A stretch of 61,653 nucleotides of DNA from an uncultured Verrucomicrobia subdivision 3 bacterium (GCA_903872345.1 CAIQKM010000142.1:1-61653), one strand, 5' to 3'; shown: positions 49,943-59,332, counted from the first letter of the stretch. Made by a program: numbers and translations. The notes: generated from the sequence alone by a model not told the origin.

Positions 49943-51571
49943 ATGCTTGATTTCACGCGCATCCGCCGGATTTTCCGTCGGATGCGCTTTCTCTTTTTGC
50001 CGGTCGCCGTTTTGCTGACGTTTGGCTGTTCCCCGCCGGAGCCGCCGGCCGACCTGACGATCATCAACAACATCGAGCCGGAATCCCTCGATCCCGCCGT
50101 CATTGTCGCGCAGGCGGATATGCGGGTGGTGCAGGGGATGTTTGAAGGTTTGACCCGGCTGGAACCGGTGGATGCCCAAGCCGTGCCCGGGTTGGCGCAG
50201 AGTTGGGAGATTTCGCCGGACGGCAAGGTTTACACTTTTCACCTGCGCCCCAACTTGGTCTGGTCCACGGGCGAACCCATCACGGCGCAGGATGTCTGGT
50301 ATTCCTGGATTCGCGCGCTCGACCCCAAGACCGCCTGCCGCTATGCCGGTCAGCTTTATTACCTCAAGAATGGCGAGGAGTTCAACACCGGCGTCATCAC
50401 CAACTCCGACATGGTGGGCGTGCATGTGCTTGATCCGCTGACCCTGCGGGTGGAATTGAAAGCCCCCACGGCGTTCTTTCTCGATCTCTGCGCCTTTCCC
50501 ACGCTCTACGTCGTCCCGCGCCAGACGATTGAAAAATATGGCGACCGCTGGTTGATGGCCCGTCCGCTCCCGAGCAGCGGGGCCTACGAACTGGTGGACT
50601 GGCGGCTGAATGACAAGGTCCGTCTGCGCAAGAATCCCCGCTATTGGGACGCCGCCAACACCCAGGCCAACATCATTGACATGCTGCCGGTCGGGGCCGC
50701 CACCACGGCGTTCAATCTGTATCAAAGTGGGCAGGCGGACATCGTCTGGGACAAGGAATTGATTCCGAATGAACTGCTGGATGTGTTGTTGAAACGTCCG
50801 GATTTCCATGCCTACACGGTGCTGGGCACCTATTTCATCCGGTTCAATGTCACGCGCAAGCCGTTTGATGACCCGCGCGTTCGTCAGGCGCTGGCCCTGG
50901 CAGTGGACAAGGATCGCATTGTCAACAAAATCACCCGGGGCGGGGAATTGACCGCCTCGCACTTGGTTCCTTCCGGCACGCGGAATTATCACCCACCCGA
51001 AGGCCCCGGCTATAATCCGGACCGCGCCCGCCAATTGCTGGCCGAGGCCGGGTATCCCGGCGGCAAAGGTTTTCCCCGGTTTGAATTTCTGTTCAGCGGC
51101 AGTGCCGGCGGCAATAATAATCAGAATATCGCCATCGAATTGCAGGAGATGTGGCGCGATGTGCTCGGGGTGCAAATGGATTTGCGCCGCGTTGAAACCC
51201 AGGTGTTCTGGGGCCTGCAATCGCGCCTCGAATTCCAGCTCTGCAACTCGAGCTGGTACGGGGATTACAACGACGCCAATACCTTTCTGGGCATGTTCCA
51301 GAGCGGCGACGGCAACAACGAGACCGGCTGGAAGAATTCGCAGTATGACGACTTGATCGCCGCCGCCAACAACGAGGTGGATTTGGCAAAGCGTGATCAC
51401 GATTTTCAACAGGCCGAAACTCTGCTCATTCGTGACGCGGCTCCCATCATTCCGCTTTACTTTTATTCCGGCATCAATTATTTCGACACCAACAAGGTAG
51501 CGGGCATTTGGCAGAACGCCCTCGACGATCATCCGTTGCGGAGCATCCGTAAAATCAAGGCGCAACCATAA
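49943..51571 (+). CDS. oppA: Oligopeptide ABC transporter substrate-binding lipoprotein
   Basis: 542 residues. Lipoprotein signal with lipobox LLTFGC near residue 30. SBP_bac_5 fold: NIEPESLDPAVIVAQADMRVVQGMFEGL, YTFHLRPNLVWSTGEPITAQDVWYSW, FDDPRVRQALALAVDKDRIV and LIRDAAPIIPLYFY. Binds peptides in the periplasm for the permeases that follow. The stop shares an A with the oppB start (TAATG). An internal ATG at 49982 would give a shorter leader. Confidence 0.92.
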   Translation: MLDFTRIRRIFRRMRFLFLPVAVLLTFGCSPPEPPADLTIINNIEPESLDPAVIVAQADMRVVQGMFEGLTRLEPVDAQAVPGLAQSWEISPDGKVYTFHLRPNLVWSTGEPITAQDVWYSWIRALDPKTACRYAGQLYYLKNGEEFNTGVITNSDMVGVHVLDPLTLRVELKAPTAFFLDLCAFPTLYVVPRQTIEKYGDRWLMARPLPSSGAYELVDWRLNDKVRLRKNPRYWDAANTQANIIDMLPVGAATTAFNLYQSGQADIVWDKELIPNELLDVLLKRPDFHAYTVLGTYFIRFNVTRKPFDDPRVRQALALAVDKDRIVNKITRGGELTASHLVPSGTRNYHPPEGPGYNPDRARQLLAEAGYPGGKGFPRFEFLFSGSAGGNNNQNIAIELQEMWRDVLGVQMDLRRVETQVFWGLQSRLEFQLCNSSWYGDYNDANTFLGMFQSGDGNNETGWKNSQYDDLIAAANNEVDLAKRDHDFQQAETLLIRDAAPIIPLYFYSGINYFDTNKVAGIWQNALDDHPLRSIRKIKAQP

Positions 51572-52485
51572 TGTATTTTGTCCGACGAATTTTATTCGCC
51601 GTCCCGCTGTTGCTCGTCATCAGCGCGCTCGCGTTCGTCCTGGTACATCTTGCTCCCGGCGGTCCGTTTGACGGCGAACGCAAACCCGCGTCGCCGGAGA
51701 TCGAACGCAATCTCCAGGCCAAATACCACCTCGATGAACCCATCTGGAAACAGTACTGCCGCTACCTCCGCGATCTCGCCCATGGCGACTTCGGGGTCTC
51801 GCTAAAATATCGCAATCACAATGTCAATGACATCATCCGGCAGGGACTGCCCGTTTCGGTTACGCTCGGCGGATTGGCCTTTTGCTTTGCCATGGCGGTG
51901 GGGTTGCCCGCCGGCTTTCTGACCGCCGCCTGGCGTGGCCGCTGGGTGGATTATGTCGGCAGCTTTTTGGCGGTGCTGGCGGTCTGCCTGCCCAGCTTCG
52001 TGGTCGCGCCGGTGTTGCTGCTGGTTTTCAGCCTCAAACTGCATTGGTTTCCCATCGGCTTGTGGAGTTCGCCCTGGCACATGATTCTCCCGCCCGTGGC
52101 CCTGGGACTGTATTTTTCCGGCAAGGTTACCCGCATCCTGCGCGAAGGCATGTTGAATGCCGCGCAATCGGAATTCGTCACCGCCGCCCGCGCGAAGGGC
52201 ATGGGCGAAACCGCGCTGCTGTTCAAGCACGCCTTCCGCCTCGCGTTGCTGCCGGTGGTCTCCTACGCGGGACCGATGCTGGCGGACTTGCTGACGGGTT
52301 CCTTCATTATCGAGAGTATTTTTCAAATTCCCGGCATCGGGGTGTTTCTGGTGAACAGCTCGCTCAACCGCGATTACACCCTCGTTGTCGGCCTGTCCCT
52401 GCTGTATGCAATCCTGATCATCGGGTTGAACTTGGTGGTGGACTTCGCCTACAAGCTGCTCGATCCGCGCGTGAAATATGAGTGA
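51571..52485 (+). CDS. oppB: Oligopeptide ABC transporter permease OppB
   Basis: 304 residues, about six membrane helices. MYFVRRILFAVPLLLVISAL, LHLAPGGPFDGE (the OppB first periplasmic motif), and the EAA loop EFVTAARAKGMGETALLFKHAFRLALLP that contacts the ATPase. Ends KLLDPRVKYE, typical of DppB/OppB. Overlaps oppC by 8 nt. Confidence 0.94.
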   Translation: MYFVRRILFAVPLLLVISALAFVLVHLAPGGPFDGERKPASPEIERNLQAKYHLDEPIWKQYCRYLRDLAHGDFGVSLKYRNHNVNDIIRQGLPVSVTLGGLAFCFAMAVGLPAGFLTAAWRGRWVDYVGSFLAVLAVCLPSFVVAPVLLLVFSLKLHWFPIGLWSSPWHMILPPVALGLYFSGKVTRILREGMLNAAQSEFVTAARAKGMGETALLFKHAFRLALLPVVSYAGPMLADLLTGSFIIESIFQIPGIGVFLVNSSLNRDYTLVVGLSLLYAILIIGLNLVVDFAYKLLDPRVKYE

Positions 52486-53422
52486 CCCCGTGCCGCATCT
52501 TTCGCCCAATCAGCGGGCCTGGCGGCGCTTCCAGCGCAACCGCCCGGCGTTGCTCAGCGCCTGGTACCTGCTGGTGCTGATGCTGTCCGTGGCGCTCTGG
52601 CCGCTGCTATTGCATCTGTTTGGCGGTCACTTTGCCACCACGCACGATCCCGACCAGATCACCGACCTGCAATTTTCGCCGCCCGATGCCCACCACTGGT
52701 TTGGCACGGACATTCATGGTCGCGACCTCTTCTCCCGCGTGCTCTACGGGGCGCAAATCTCCCTGTTCGTGGGTCTTGTCGGCACCGGCGTCAGTCTGGT
52801 TATTGGCGTGCTTTGGGGTGCCGTGGCCGGCTATGTGGGCGGAAGGTTGGATGGCTTCCTGATGCGCATTGTGGACATCCTCTATTCGCTGCCGTCCATT
52901 ATTTTTGTGATCGTGCTGATGACGACGTTTGGCGAACTCCTGAAAGAAACGCATTATGTCCAGCAATCGCCCGCCATTGCGGGGGCGTTGCGCGTGGTGC
53001 TGCTGTTCGTGGGGTTGGGAGCCATCTCCTGGCTGACCATGGCGCGTATCGTGCGCGGACAGGTGCTGTCCCTGCGCACCCGCTCCTTTGTGGAAGCCAG
53101 CCGCGTGCTGGGCGCCCGTTCCCGCTGGATTCTGGCCCGCCACATCATTCCCAACACCTCCGGCGTCATCATCACCTACCTGGCGCTAACCATGCCGGAA
53201 ATTATCCTCTACGAATCCTTCCTCAGCTACCTCGGACTCGGCGTGCAACCGCCCATGGCCAGTTGGGGCACCCTGATTGCCGAAGGGGTGGGGCAGATCA
53301 ATGCCATCCGCATCTACTGGTGGCTTATCATGTTTCCCGCCGGCGGTCTGGTGACCACCCTGCTGGCCCTCAACTTTCTCGGCGATGGCTTGCGCGATGC
53401 CTTTGATGTGAAGGCCAAGTAG
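52478..53422 (+). CDS. oppC: Oligopeptide ABC transporter permease OppC
   Basis: 314 residues. N-terminal helix RPALLSAWYLLVLMLSVALW, HHWFGTDIHGRDLFSRVLYGAQISL (the OppC signature), EAA loop SFVEASRVLGARSRWILARHIIPN, and NFLGDGLRDAFDVK at the end. Pairs with OppB. No OppD or OppF ATPase gene follows, so the ATPases must be elsewhere. The stop codon runs straight into a run of ten G. Confidence 0.94.
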   Translation: MSDPVPHLSPNQRAWRRFQRNRPALLSAWYLLVLMLSVALWPLLLHLFGGHFATTHDPDQITDLQFSPPDAHHWFGTDIHGRDLFSRVLYGAQISLFVGLVGTGVSLVIGVLWGAVAGYVGGRLDGFLMRIVDILYSLPSIIFVIVLMTTFGELLKETHYVQQSPAIAGALRVVLLFVGLGAISWLTMARIVRGQVLSLRTRSFVEASRVLGARSRWILARHIIPNTSGVIITYLALTMPEIILYESFLSYLGLGVQPPMASWGTLIAEGVGQINAIRIYWWLIMFPAGGLVTTLLALNFLGDGLRDAFDVKAK

Positions 53423-53604
53423 GGGGGGGGGTATAGCTGCCCGGAGTTATGAAACATCGGCAGTCTGGAACCGAAAACAGGTGGCACCTAAAGCGGCCTT
53501 TGCCGGTGCTGGCATAAACGTGTGCCGTGAGGAAAGCGCCAGAGGACTGGACGCACTCCAGGACGCTTCGCGCACGCGGGAGACATGGCAATCGCGCCAG
53601 CGTC

Positions 53605-53640
53605 GTGGAGTGCGGCGGCCCTCCGCCGCTTGCCTTTTTT
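53605..53640 (+). terminator. Possible terminator downstream of oppC, built on a GTGGAGTGCGGCG hairpin
   Basis: GCGGCGG (53612-53618) pairs with CCGCCGC (53623-53629), followed by TTGCCTTTTTT. The left flank GTGGAGTGCGGCG is the same as the terminal arm of the 13729-13811 element, so it may be a repeat serving as a terminator. The 298-bp gap 53423-53720 has no supported gene. Confidence 0.5.
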
Positions 53641-53720
53641 ATGGCAAACGAATGGGGGCAAGCGAATGTTTTGCCTATGCCGTGAGTCTGGATTCGTTTG
53701 TCAACATCCTGTCTTAGGCA

Positions 53721-54143
53721 TCATCGTGCGACTCTTTTCAAAATTATCGGGTCACTTTTACCTAAATCGTGACAAACCCACTCGTGATCCGTCACTCGAA
53801 TAACCACATTGGTAAACATGACATGCACAGGCTGGTTTGTGAAACTGACCCTTTTGAATGTAAAAATCGTCAATCCATCTTTGATTTCAACCGTCCCCTC
53901 AAGTCTATTCGTCCGCGACTCTCCACTTTTCAGAAAGTTTGGATCAGTCACATTGACCTCTACGAAATCACCGTTTGTGCCAATCGTGGTGGTGGAGCTA
54001 CTGCCAAGTTCCCTGATATTATAAAACCAAGTGCCAACTAGCCGCTGCTGAATCGTCGAATCACTCGACGGCGCATCGTCCGCGAAGCATGCCAAACCTG
54101 AAACCAACAAGCTCAAAAATACGGCTGAAATGGATGCTTTCAT
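53721..54143 (-). CDS. Secreted hypothetical protein
   Basis: 140 residues with a signal peptide (MKASISAVFLSLLVSGLACF, cleavage near FAD). The remainder is beta-rich: QRLVGTWFYNIRELGSS, GTNGDFVEVNV, LEGTVEIKDGLTIFTFKRVS. The LVGTW start resembles lipocalin-like or DUF4488-type small beta-barrels, but no family is firmly recognised. AT-rich gene at the beginning of a low-GC island. Confidence 0.65.
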   Translation of the reverse strand: MKASISAVFLSLLVSGLACFADDAPSSDSTIQQRLVGTWFYNIRELGSSSTTTIGTNGDFVEVNVTDPNFLKSGESRTNRLEGTVEIKDGLTIFTFKRVSFTNQPVHVMFTNVVIRVTDHEWVCHDLGKSDPIILKRVAR

Positions 54144-54194
54144 AAAATCGCATCGCTATGATGCCTAACATTGTTCTTCCACCGCACGGTGCAG

Positions 54195-54318
54195 TGCGAT
54201 TTTTTCCATGAGTTCGACTTTATTTTATCGTTTCCGTTTGTCCAGAACGAATTAGCTCTTAAACCATGCAAAATATGGGATGGAAATGCCGCACCCAAAG
54301 ACAAACTCATTCCCAACC
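54195..54318. repeat. Diverged direct repeat, copy 1
   Basis: About 125 bp (containing TTTGTCCAGAACGAATTAGC, TCTTAAACCATGCAAAATATG and AATGCCGCACCC) that aligns with 55310-55437 at roughly three quarters identity by eye. It lies just upstream of a secreted-protein gene. Purpose unknown. Confidence 0.7.
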
Positions 54319-54355
54319 CCAAAGCCCGCTTGCGCGGCCAGGTGCGGGAGGTGGT

Positions 54356-54470
54356 GTGAACCACGAATAAATACCAAGGAACACGAATCAAAAAGGCCAA
54401 GAAGCGGGGCAATGGCGAGTTCGCGCAGTCATGAATCCGGTCAGCCGTCCGGTGGGGAAATATTGGTGGA
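54356..54470. repeat. CCACGAATAAATACC repeat with extension
   Basis: AACCACGAATAAATACCAAG and GAACACGAATCAAAAAGG, followed by GAAGCGGGGCAATGGCGAGT and TCGCGCAG, corresponds to 30137-30240. The 54144-55440 interval (about 1.3 kb) is repeat-dense and contains no gene that could be supported; its open frames overlap each other on both strands. Confidence 0.6.
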
Positions 54471-54840
54471 ACGATGGTGTTCGGCGGGACGCCGAACACC
54501 GCACGCGAGACGCGTACGCTCCCCAGATAACTGCATGGTTCCGCCTTCAGGCGGTTCGGCGGCGGGGACCGGCTGAAGCCGGAACTCCAAACCCTTCAGC
54601 GTGGCAACGCACACTGGCCAATCGAATCCGCCACAGCCTTTCGTACGCTGAAACGACCCGAAGGTCGCGCCCCCCGGAGCGCCGGCTTGCAGCCGGCTTT
54701 GCGCGTCCGCTCCGGCAAGACGGGTGGAAAGAAGCAATCGTGTGAGACAGTCGTGAGAAGGCCGGAGCGCGAGTTGTCCCAACTCGCAGCGGGTGGCAAT
54801 ACATGTGCCGGTGGAATGATTTCAACGCGGTTTTGCTGGC

Positions 54841-54872
54841 GGAGCGCTGCGGTTTGAGACAAACCGCGCTCC
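54841..54872. repeat. GGAGCGC hairpin repeat with altered stem
   Basis: GGAGCGCTGCGGTTTGAGAC and AAACCGCGCTCC. It is the inverse of the 28872 type, but the stem is GCGGTTT/AAACCGC instead of GCGGCTG/CAGCCGC. Pairing is preserved, so the changes are compensatory. The loop TCT/GAGAC context is kept. Confidence 0.75.
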
Positions 54873-55309
54873 GGGGACTGCGGCGGGTCTTTGCAGACGG
54901 CCACCAGCGGAGCGCCACGCCGATTTCGCCCGCGCGACACGGGTGGAATTACACCGTGCGCCCCGTCCGCCCGAAAGCCGTGTCGCCGCTCCGCTCTGCC
55001 ACCGCAGTTCAAAACGCGCCGTACACGCGGAAGCCATGGTCCTCGCGCCAGCGTTTTGTAGTTCGGCCGGCCCTCCGACGCTGTTGCCCCCCTTGGTTAC
55101 CAATCATTGCCATCTCCAAACCCACTATCCAGGTTGAACCAAGGAGTGATATCGGCGTGCCAAACAAATCCGATCACCACCAATAGCAGTAACACTCCAA
55201 ACCAAAATGCCAAGGCTTTGGTCTCATCTGCAACCTCTGGCCGGCGCATGAGAATCTAAGTAAATGCATTCCTCATGGACTATTTTGGCCGCCCACCGTA
55301 CGAAGCGGC

Positions 55310-55437
55310 GCGATTGTTTTCATGAGGTCGATTCTATTTCTGTTATTTCCATTTTGTCCAGTACTGGTTGGCTCTTAACCTGCACAAAATATGGGATTTG
55401 GCAATGCCGCACCCTTGGGCAGCCTCACTCCCAAACC
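55310..55437. repeat. Diverged direct repeat, copy 2
   Basis: Aligns with 54195-54318: TTTTGTCCAGTACTGGTTGG, CTCTTAACCTGCACAAAATA, GGGATTTGGCAATGCCGCAC. It lies immediately downstream of the prepilin-like gene stop. Confidence 0.7.
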
Positions 55438-55440
55438 TAT

Positions 55441-56190
55441 TCAATCTCCGCTCCATTGATAATCGTATCCCGCCGGCGGATTGTAAAACATCGCCAGCGA
55501 GCCGGCCTGTCCATTCCAATATGTTTTGAGGTAGCTGATGTGGCCATCCACGAAACTGACCATGTTTTTTGAGTTGTTGTAGAAGCAACTGTTTGGATCG
55601 GAAATCGGTTGCTTTGGCTCATGCCATGAATAGGGAAAAAAGGCTGGTTGTTCCAAGACCAGAACGGTTTTGTCCGGGTGCTTGATTGAACTTAATTTCT
55701 GACCGGCGATGCCTAGAATTGAGCCGTTCCCGCTGAAATTCGTCAGGTCTTTGTTGATTCCATTAAATGCGTAACTGGAATAATTTGCATTCGCGGACTC
55801 GTGCCGCCCCGTAGGCGAAAACACCGCCGTATGATTGGACGAAGTCCAATAGCGGAAGGTATCCGCCGGACACGCAAACAGTTTATCTTGAGGCGATGGC
55901 GGTCCCTTCAACCCCACGTAGTTTTGCACCAGCGTTTTGTAATAATTAACAATTCGATTGGTGGTTGGCGAGGCGGGTGAAGTGTCATTCGCATCGTCGG
56001 AATACATGCGAATCCCAAGATTGATCTGTCGCAGGTTGCCCGTGCAGGTGATGCGCCTCGCCCGCCCTTTCGCGCCCCCTAAAACCGGCAGCAGCAGAGC
56101 CGCGAGAATGGCGATAATGGCAATTGCCACCAACAGTTCCATGAGGGTGAAGCCGCTTGCTGCTTTGTAGCTTTTAACCGTGCCATTCAT
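55441..56190 (-). CDS. Type II secretion-type prepilin-like protein (DUF1559-like)
   Basis: 249 residues. Short leader ending AASG, then [24 protein letters not shown]: the prepilin peptidase site is G^F with Glu at +5. [25 protein letters not shown] follows, then a pseudopilin globular domain with CPADTFRYW and [13 protein letters not shown] (H-X9-DG-like ending). Such genes are strongly expanded in Verrucomicrobia, Lentisphaerae and Planctomycetes. The protein is probably exported and assembled or anchored at the surface; role unknown. Confidence 0.88.
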   Translation of the reverse strand: MNGTVKSYKAASGFTLMELLVAIAIIAILAALLLPVLGGAKGRARRITCTGNLRQINLGIRMYSDDANDTSPASPTTNRIVNYYKTLVQNYVGLKGPPSPQDKLFACPADTFRYWTSSNHTAVFSPTGRHESANANYSSYAFNGINKDLTNFSGNGSILGIAGQKLSSIKHPDKTVLVLEQPAFFPYSWHEPKQPISDPNSCFYNNSKNMVSFVDGHISYLKTYWNGQAGSLAMFYNPPAGYDYQWSGD

Positions 56191-56212
56191 GCCAGTGGGC
56201 TAGGCTGGGTCT

Positions 56213-57202
56213 TCAATTCTGCTTAACACCATTGGTTTCGGCCTGTTGTTTGGCTCGCAAACTCGCCTCATCATAGACTCGCTTCCGATCTGCTATCGAC
56301 TTCGCATCAGCCAAGGGTGTCTGAAAAAGCACCTGAAGCCGGCTTGCATATCTAGGAATTAAAAGATATTCAGTGGGGTCATGAAAACCGCCCTGTAGTG
56401 ACCATTTTCCGTTTTTTTGAGCAAAAAAACCAAGCAGTGTTGCTCGCGGCTTCACGAGTCTGTCTGTCCACGTCTCGCCGCGCGTATGAACATATTGACT
56501 CCGCTCGAAACTTACCGTAAAATTGGTGGGCATCTCGACGCCTGGACTTTCGACTACATTGATGGTCGCCGTGCCGGACCACACATTTAGCAGATTATAC
56601 CATGCCTTGCCGTGATCATCTGATACTTTGGAATTCTGCGCCTCGGTATAGGTATGAAGCTCATTGGTGATGCTCACAATTTCGACCAGGGCCAAATGTA
56701 GCTGGGGGTCGCGTCTGGCCGGCAAGTCAATCCAATTATAAATTGGGTCTCCACCAACTACGGGACTTAAATCTGGCGGGGACGGAAAGATTCGACTCCA
56801 CCAACCTTTGGAGAATGACTCATATTTGAATAGCGCAATCTTCTCGCCATGACGCGTTTGAACGAGTGCTGCCGTATATGAATCCGTGTAGGCACCCGGG
56901 AATCGTGCTCGTGGAATACTGGCCTGTCGGCTAATTAACACCTTGTAGCCAGCAATGCTATCCTCTAACAACCAGCAATGAAGAGCCTCAGGGAGCAACT
57001 GGTGAATCGAAGCCGTCTCCGGCTTATTGATAATCGATGTTATCCCGTTATTCCAACCGTCTGGAAGATTGGTGACAAGGCAGTCAATCTGATCGGCTGT
57101 CGCGGAATCTGAAAACAATGCAAAAAAGACTGCAATAAATGCGGTACATAGGTGAGGCCTAAAGGATAATGAGCCTCGGTTATGTGGTTGAAGACCTTTC
57201 AC
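56213..57202 (-). CDS. Secreted hypothetical protein
   Basis: 329 residues. Signal peptide within 1-36 (FIAVFFALFSDSATA). No recognised domain. Several paired aromatic and beta segments (AALVQTRHGEKIALFKYESF, WYNLLNVWSGTATINVV, TVSFERSQYVHTRGETW) suggest an extracellular beta-rich protein. AT-rich; it lies directly upstream of the prepilin-like gene in the same orientation (22-nt gap), so the two may be co-expressed. Confidence 0.65.
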   Translation of the reverse strand: MKGLQPHNRGSLSFRPHLCTAFIAVFFALFSDSATADQIDCLVTNLPDGWNNGITSIINKPETASIHQLLPEALHCWLLEDSIAGYKVLISRQASIPRARFPGAYTDSYTAALVQTRHGEKIALFKYESFSKGWWSRIFPSPPDLSPVVGGDPIYNWIDLPARRDPQLHLALVEIVSITNELHTYTEAQNSKVSDDHGKAWYNLLNVWSGTATINVVESPGVEMPTNFTVSFERSQYVHTRGETWTDRLVKPRATLLGFFAQKNGKWSLQGGFHDPTEYLLIPRYASRLQVLFQTPLADAKSIADRKRVYDEASLRAKQQAETNGVKQN

Positions 57203-57369
57203 CTATCTGGTTCTAATTCATTTGTTCCAGAGTGTCCAGAGGTATTTGGCAAATCATCGCGGCCCTGATAAAACGGGTGCAAATTACATGTCTGTCGCGA
57301 GGATTCTGGCAGGATCAATGGTGCCGGTTCCGGTCACTCGCGCGATCGGCTGGCCGGCCACCTTGCGGC

Positions 57370-57391
57370 GGCTGGCGCTACGCATCCAGCC
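57370..57391. repeat. GGCTGG hairpin repeat, loop variant
   Basis: GGCTGG-(CGCTACGCAT)-CCAGCC, flanked by GGCCGGCCACCTTGCGGC and CACGCTGCGG, like 30345-30395. It occupies part of the 293-bp gap 57203-57495, in which no gene is supported. Confidence 0.6.
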
Positions 57392-57495
57392 ACGCTGCGG
57401 CAGAGAAGAAGTTCGGAACATTCGTCCACGCGCTTTTCATTGGCTTTGCCGGTTTTTTTTGCTAATCAATCTGTCAAACATACACACATCATCTC

Positions 57496-59076
57496 ATGGC
57501 CAGACTATTTCTCGGACTCGATTCCAGCACCCAAAGCCTCAGCGCCGTGGTCATTGACCTCGACTCGCGCACGGTGGTTTACGAAAAATCGCTCAACTTC
57601 GACCGCGCGCTGCCCGGTTACAAAACGCAGAACGGCGTGCTGCCGCATCGCGACCCGCTGGTGAAGCACAGTTCCCCGCTGCTTTGGGCCGACGCGCTGG
57701 ATCAGATTTTTGCCGCCATGAAAGCGGACGGCGTTGCCCTTGGTGAAATTCTCGCCATCAGCGGCAGCGGTCAGCAACATGGTTCCGTTTATTTGAACCG
57801 CACCGCCGCTGCCGCGCTCAAGGGCCTGAATCCGAAAAAGTCGCTCGTCCAAAATCTGCGCGGTGTCTTTGCCCGCAAGACCTCGCCGATCTGGATGGAT
57901 TCCTCCACCGCCGCCGAGTGCGCCGAGATTCGCCAGAAGTTGGGCGGCATCAAGGCCACCGCCGCCGCCACCGGTTCCGATGCGTTCGAGCGCTTCACCG
58001 GCCCGCAGATCCGGAAGTTTGCCAAGACCGAGCCGGCGGCTTACGCCGAGACCGCGCAGATCGCGCTGGTTAGCTCCTTCATGGCCTCGCTGCTGGCGGG
58101 CAAAATTGCCCCCATTGACTACGGCGACGGCGCGGGCATGAACCTGATGGATATCCGCAAGAAAGTCTGGCACGCCGGCGCCCTGACCGCCACCGCCCCG
58201 AAGCTGAAAGCCAAACTGCCGCCGCTCGCGCCCGCCGGGAAGGTGATCGGCAAGGTCAGTTCCTATTTTGTCCAGAAGTACGGCCTCAATGCCGAAGCCC
58301 TCGCCACCGTTTGGACCGGCGATAATCCGGCCAGTGTGATCGGCCTGGGCCTGATCAAATCGGGCCAGGTGGCCATCAGCCTGGGCACCAGCGACACGTT
58401 CTTTGGTTCCATGGCCAAATGCCAGACCGATGCGCGCGGCGAAGGTCACGTGTTCGGCTCGCCCGCCGGCGGTTACATGACGCTGATCTGCTTCAAAAAC
58501 GGTTCGCTCGCGCGCGAAAAAGTTCGCGAGTTGTACGGCCTTAAAGACTGGAACGCCTTTGGCAAATTGCTCGCCAAAACCAAGCCCGGCAACAACGGCG
58601 CCATTCTGCTCCCGTGGTTTGACGCCGAAATCGTTCCGCGCGTGAACCGCCCCGGCATCCACCGCTTTGATCTGGCAGAGAAAGATGCCGCCGCCAATGC
58701 GCGCGCCATTTTCGAAGCGCAGATGCTTTCCATGCGCCGTCACTCGGCGTGGATGAAAGTCGCACCCGAATGTATCTTCGCCACCGGCGGCGCCTCCAAT
58801 GACCGGGCGTTGCTCCAAGTGCTGGCGGATGTGATGAACTGCCGCGTGCTGTGCATTGAAGTTTCCAAGAGCGCGGCGCTGGGCGCGGCCCTGCTTGCCG
58901 CCCACGGCTGCCTGACGGCCGCCGGGGAAAAACCGCAGTGGTCCAAACTCGTGGCCGGATTCACCAATCCGGTTGCCGGCAGCGAAGTGCGTCCGGATAA
59001 AAAGGCCGCGAAGATTTACGACCGCCTGCTGGAAAAATTCGCCGAGTGCGAACAGACCGCTTTGGCGGGGCTTTGA
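57496..59076 (+). CDS. xylB: Xylulokinase (FGGY family)
   Basis: 526 residues. LFLGLDSSTQSLSAV (first phosphate motif), ISGSGQQHGSVYL, SPIWMDSSTAAEC, YGDGAGMNLMDI (substrate Asp), ISLGTSDTFFG (second phosphate motif) and FATGGASNDRALLQVLADV. This is the FGGY actin-like fold with the xylulokinase pattern DGAGMNLMD. Phosphorylates D-xylulose or a close analogue using ATP. Monocistronic with a strong terminator. Confidence 0.9.
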   Translation: MARLFLGLDSSTQSLSAVVIDLDSRTVVYEKSLNFDRALPGYKTQNGVLPHRDPLVKHSSPLLWADALDQIFAAMKADGVALGEILAISGSGQQHGSVYLNRTAAAALKGLNPKKSLVQNLRGVFARKTSPIWMDSSTAAECAEIRQKLGGIKATAAATGSDAFERFTGPQIRKFAKTEPAAYAETAQIALVSSFMASLLAGKIAPIDYGDGAGMNLMDIRKKVWHAGALTATAPKLKAKLPPLAPAGKVIGKVSSYFVQKYGLNAEALATVWTGDNPASVIGLGLIKSGQVAISLGTSDTFFGSMAKCQTDARGEGHVFGSPAGGYMTLICFKNGSLAREKVRELYGLKDWNAFGKLLAKTKPGNNGAILLPWFDAEIVPRVNRPGIHRFDLAEKDAAANARAIFEAQMLSMRRHSAWMKVAPECIFATGGASNDRALLQVLADVMNCRVLCIEVSKSAALGAALLAAHGCLTAAGEKPQWSKLVAGFTNPVAGSEVRPDKKAAKIYDRLLEKFAECEQTALAGL

Positions 59077-59107
59077 TTGGCTGGTAGAAACTGTTTGCCA
59101 AAACAGG

Positions 59108-59134
59108 GCAGGGAGCATGCTCCCTGCCTTTTTA
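59108..59134 (+). terminator. Rho-independent terminator of xylB
   Basis: GGCAGGGAGCATGCTCCCTG plus CC (59108-59129) is a perfect 22-bp palindrome followed by TTTTT (59129-59134 region). 31 nt after the xylB stop. Confidence 0.9.
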
Positions 59135-59256
59135 ATTTGGTGTTTCGCCGCCTACTGGGTTTCGTATGAGCCGAAGGGGGTAAAGTGTCGTTTAACGGTT
59201 AGGCTGCAAACCGAAAGGCTTAATAGCCGCTGCCAGAAAGAAAAATACTTTGTGGA

Positions 59257-59332
59257 TGGTGGAGCCAAGGAGGGTCGAACTCCTGACCTTCTGAATGCCA
59301 TTCAGACGCTCTACCAACTGAGCTATGACCCC
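59257..59332 (-). tRNA. tRNA-Ala (anticodon GGC)
   Basis: Minus-strand cloverleaf: acceptor GGGGTCA with TGGCTCC (two G-U pairs), D-arm AGCTCAGTTGGTAGAGC, anticodon arm GTCTGAATGGCATTCAGA with anticodon GGC, T-arm AGGAGTTCGACCCTCCT, encoded CCA (59257-59259). 76 nt. Confidence 0.95.

Noticed and set aside
49118..51565. 815-codon open frame on the minus strand opposite tpiA-secG-oppA
   Set aside because: Overlaps three well-identified genes and has no motif of its own.
54441..55186. Overlapping open frames of 90-140 codons in the repeat-rich interval
   Set aside because: They overlap on both strands, consist of Arg/Pro/Ser-rich translations of palindromic repeats, and have no consistent start or domain.
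57505..59118. 537-codon open frame opposite xylB
   Set aside because: Antisense shadow: low-complexity Gly/Arg content and no start context, while xylB has complete FGGY motifs.
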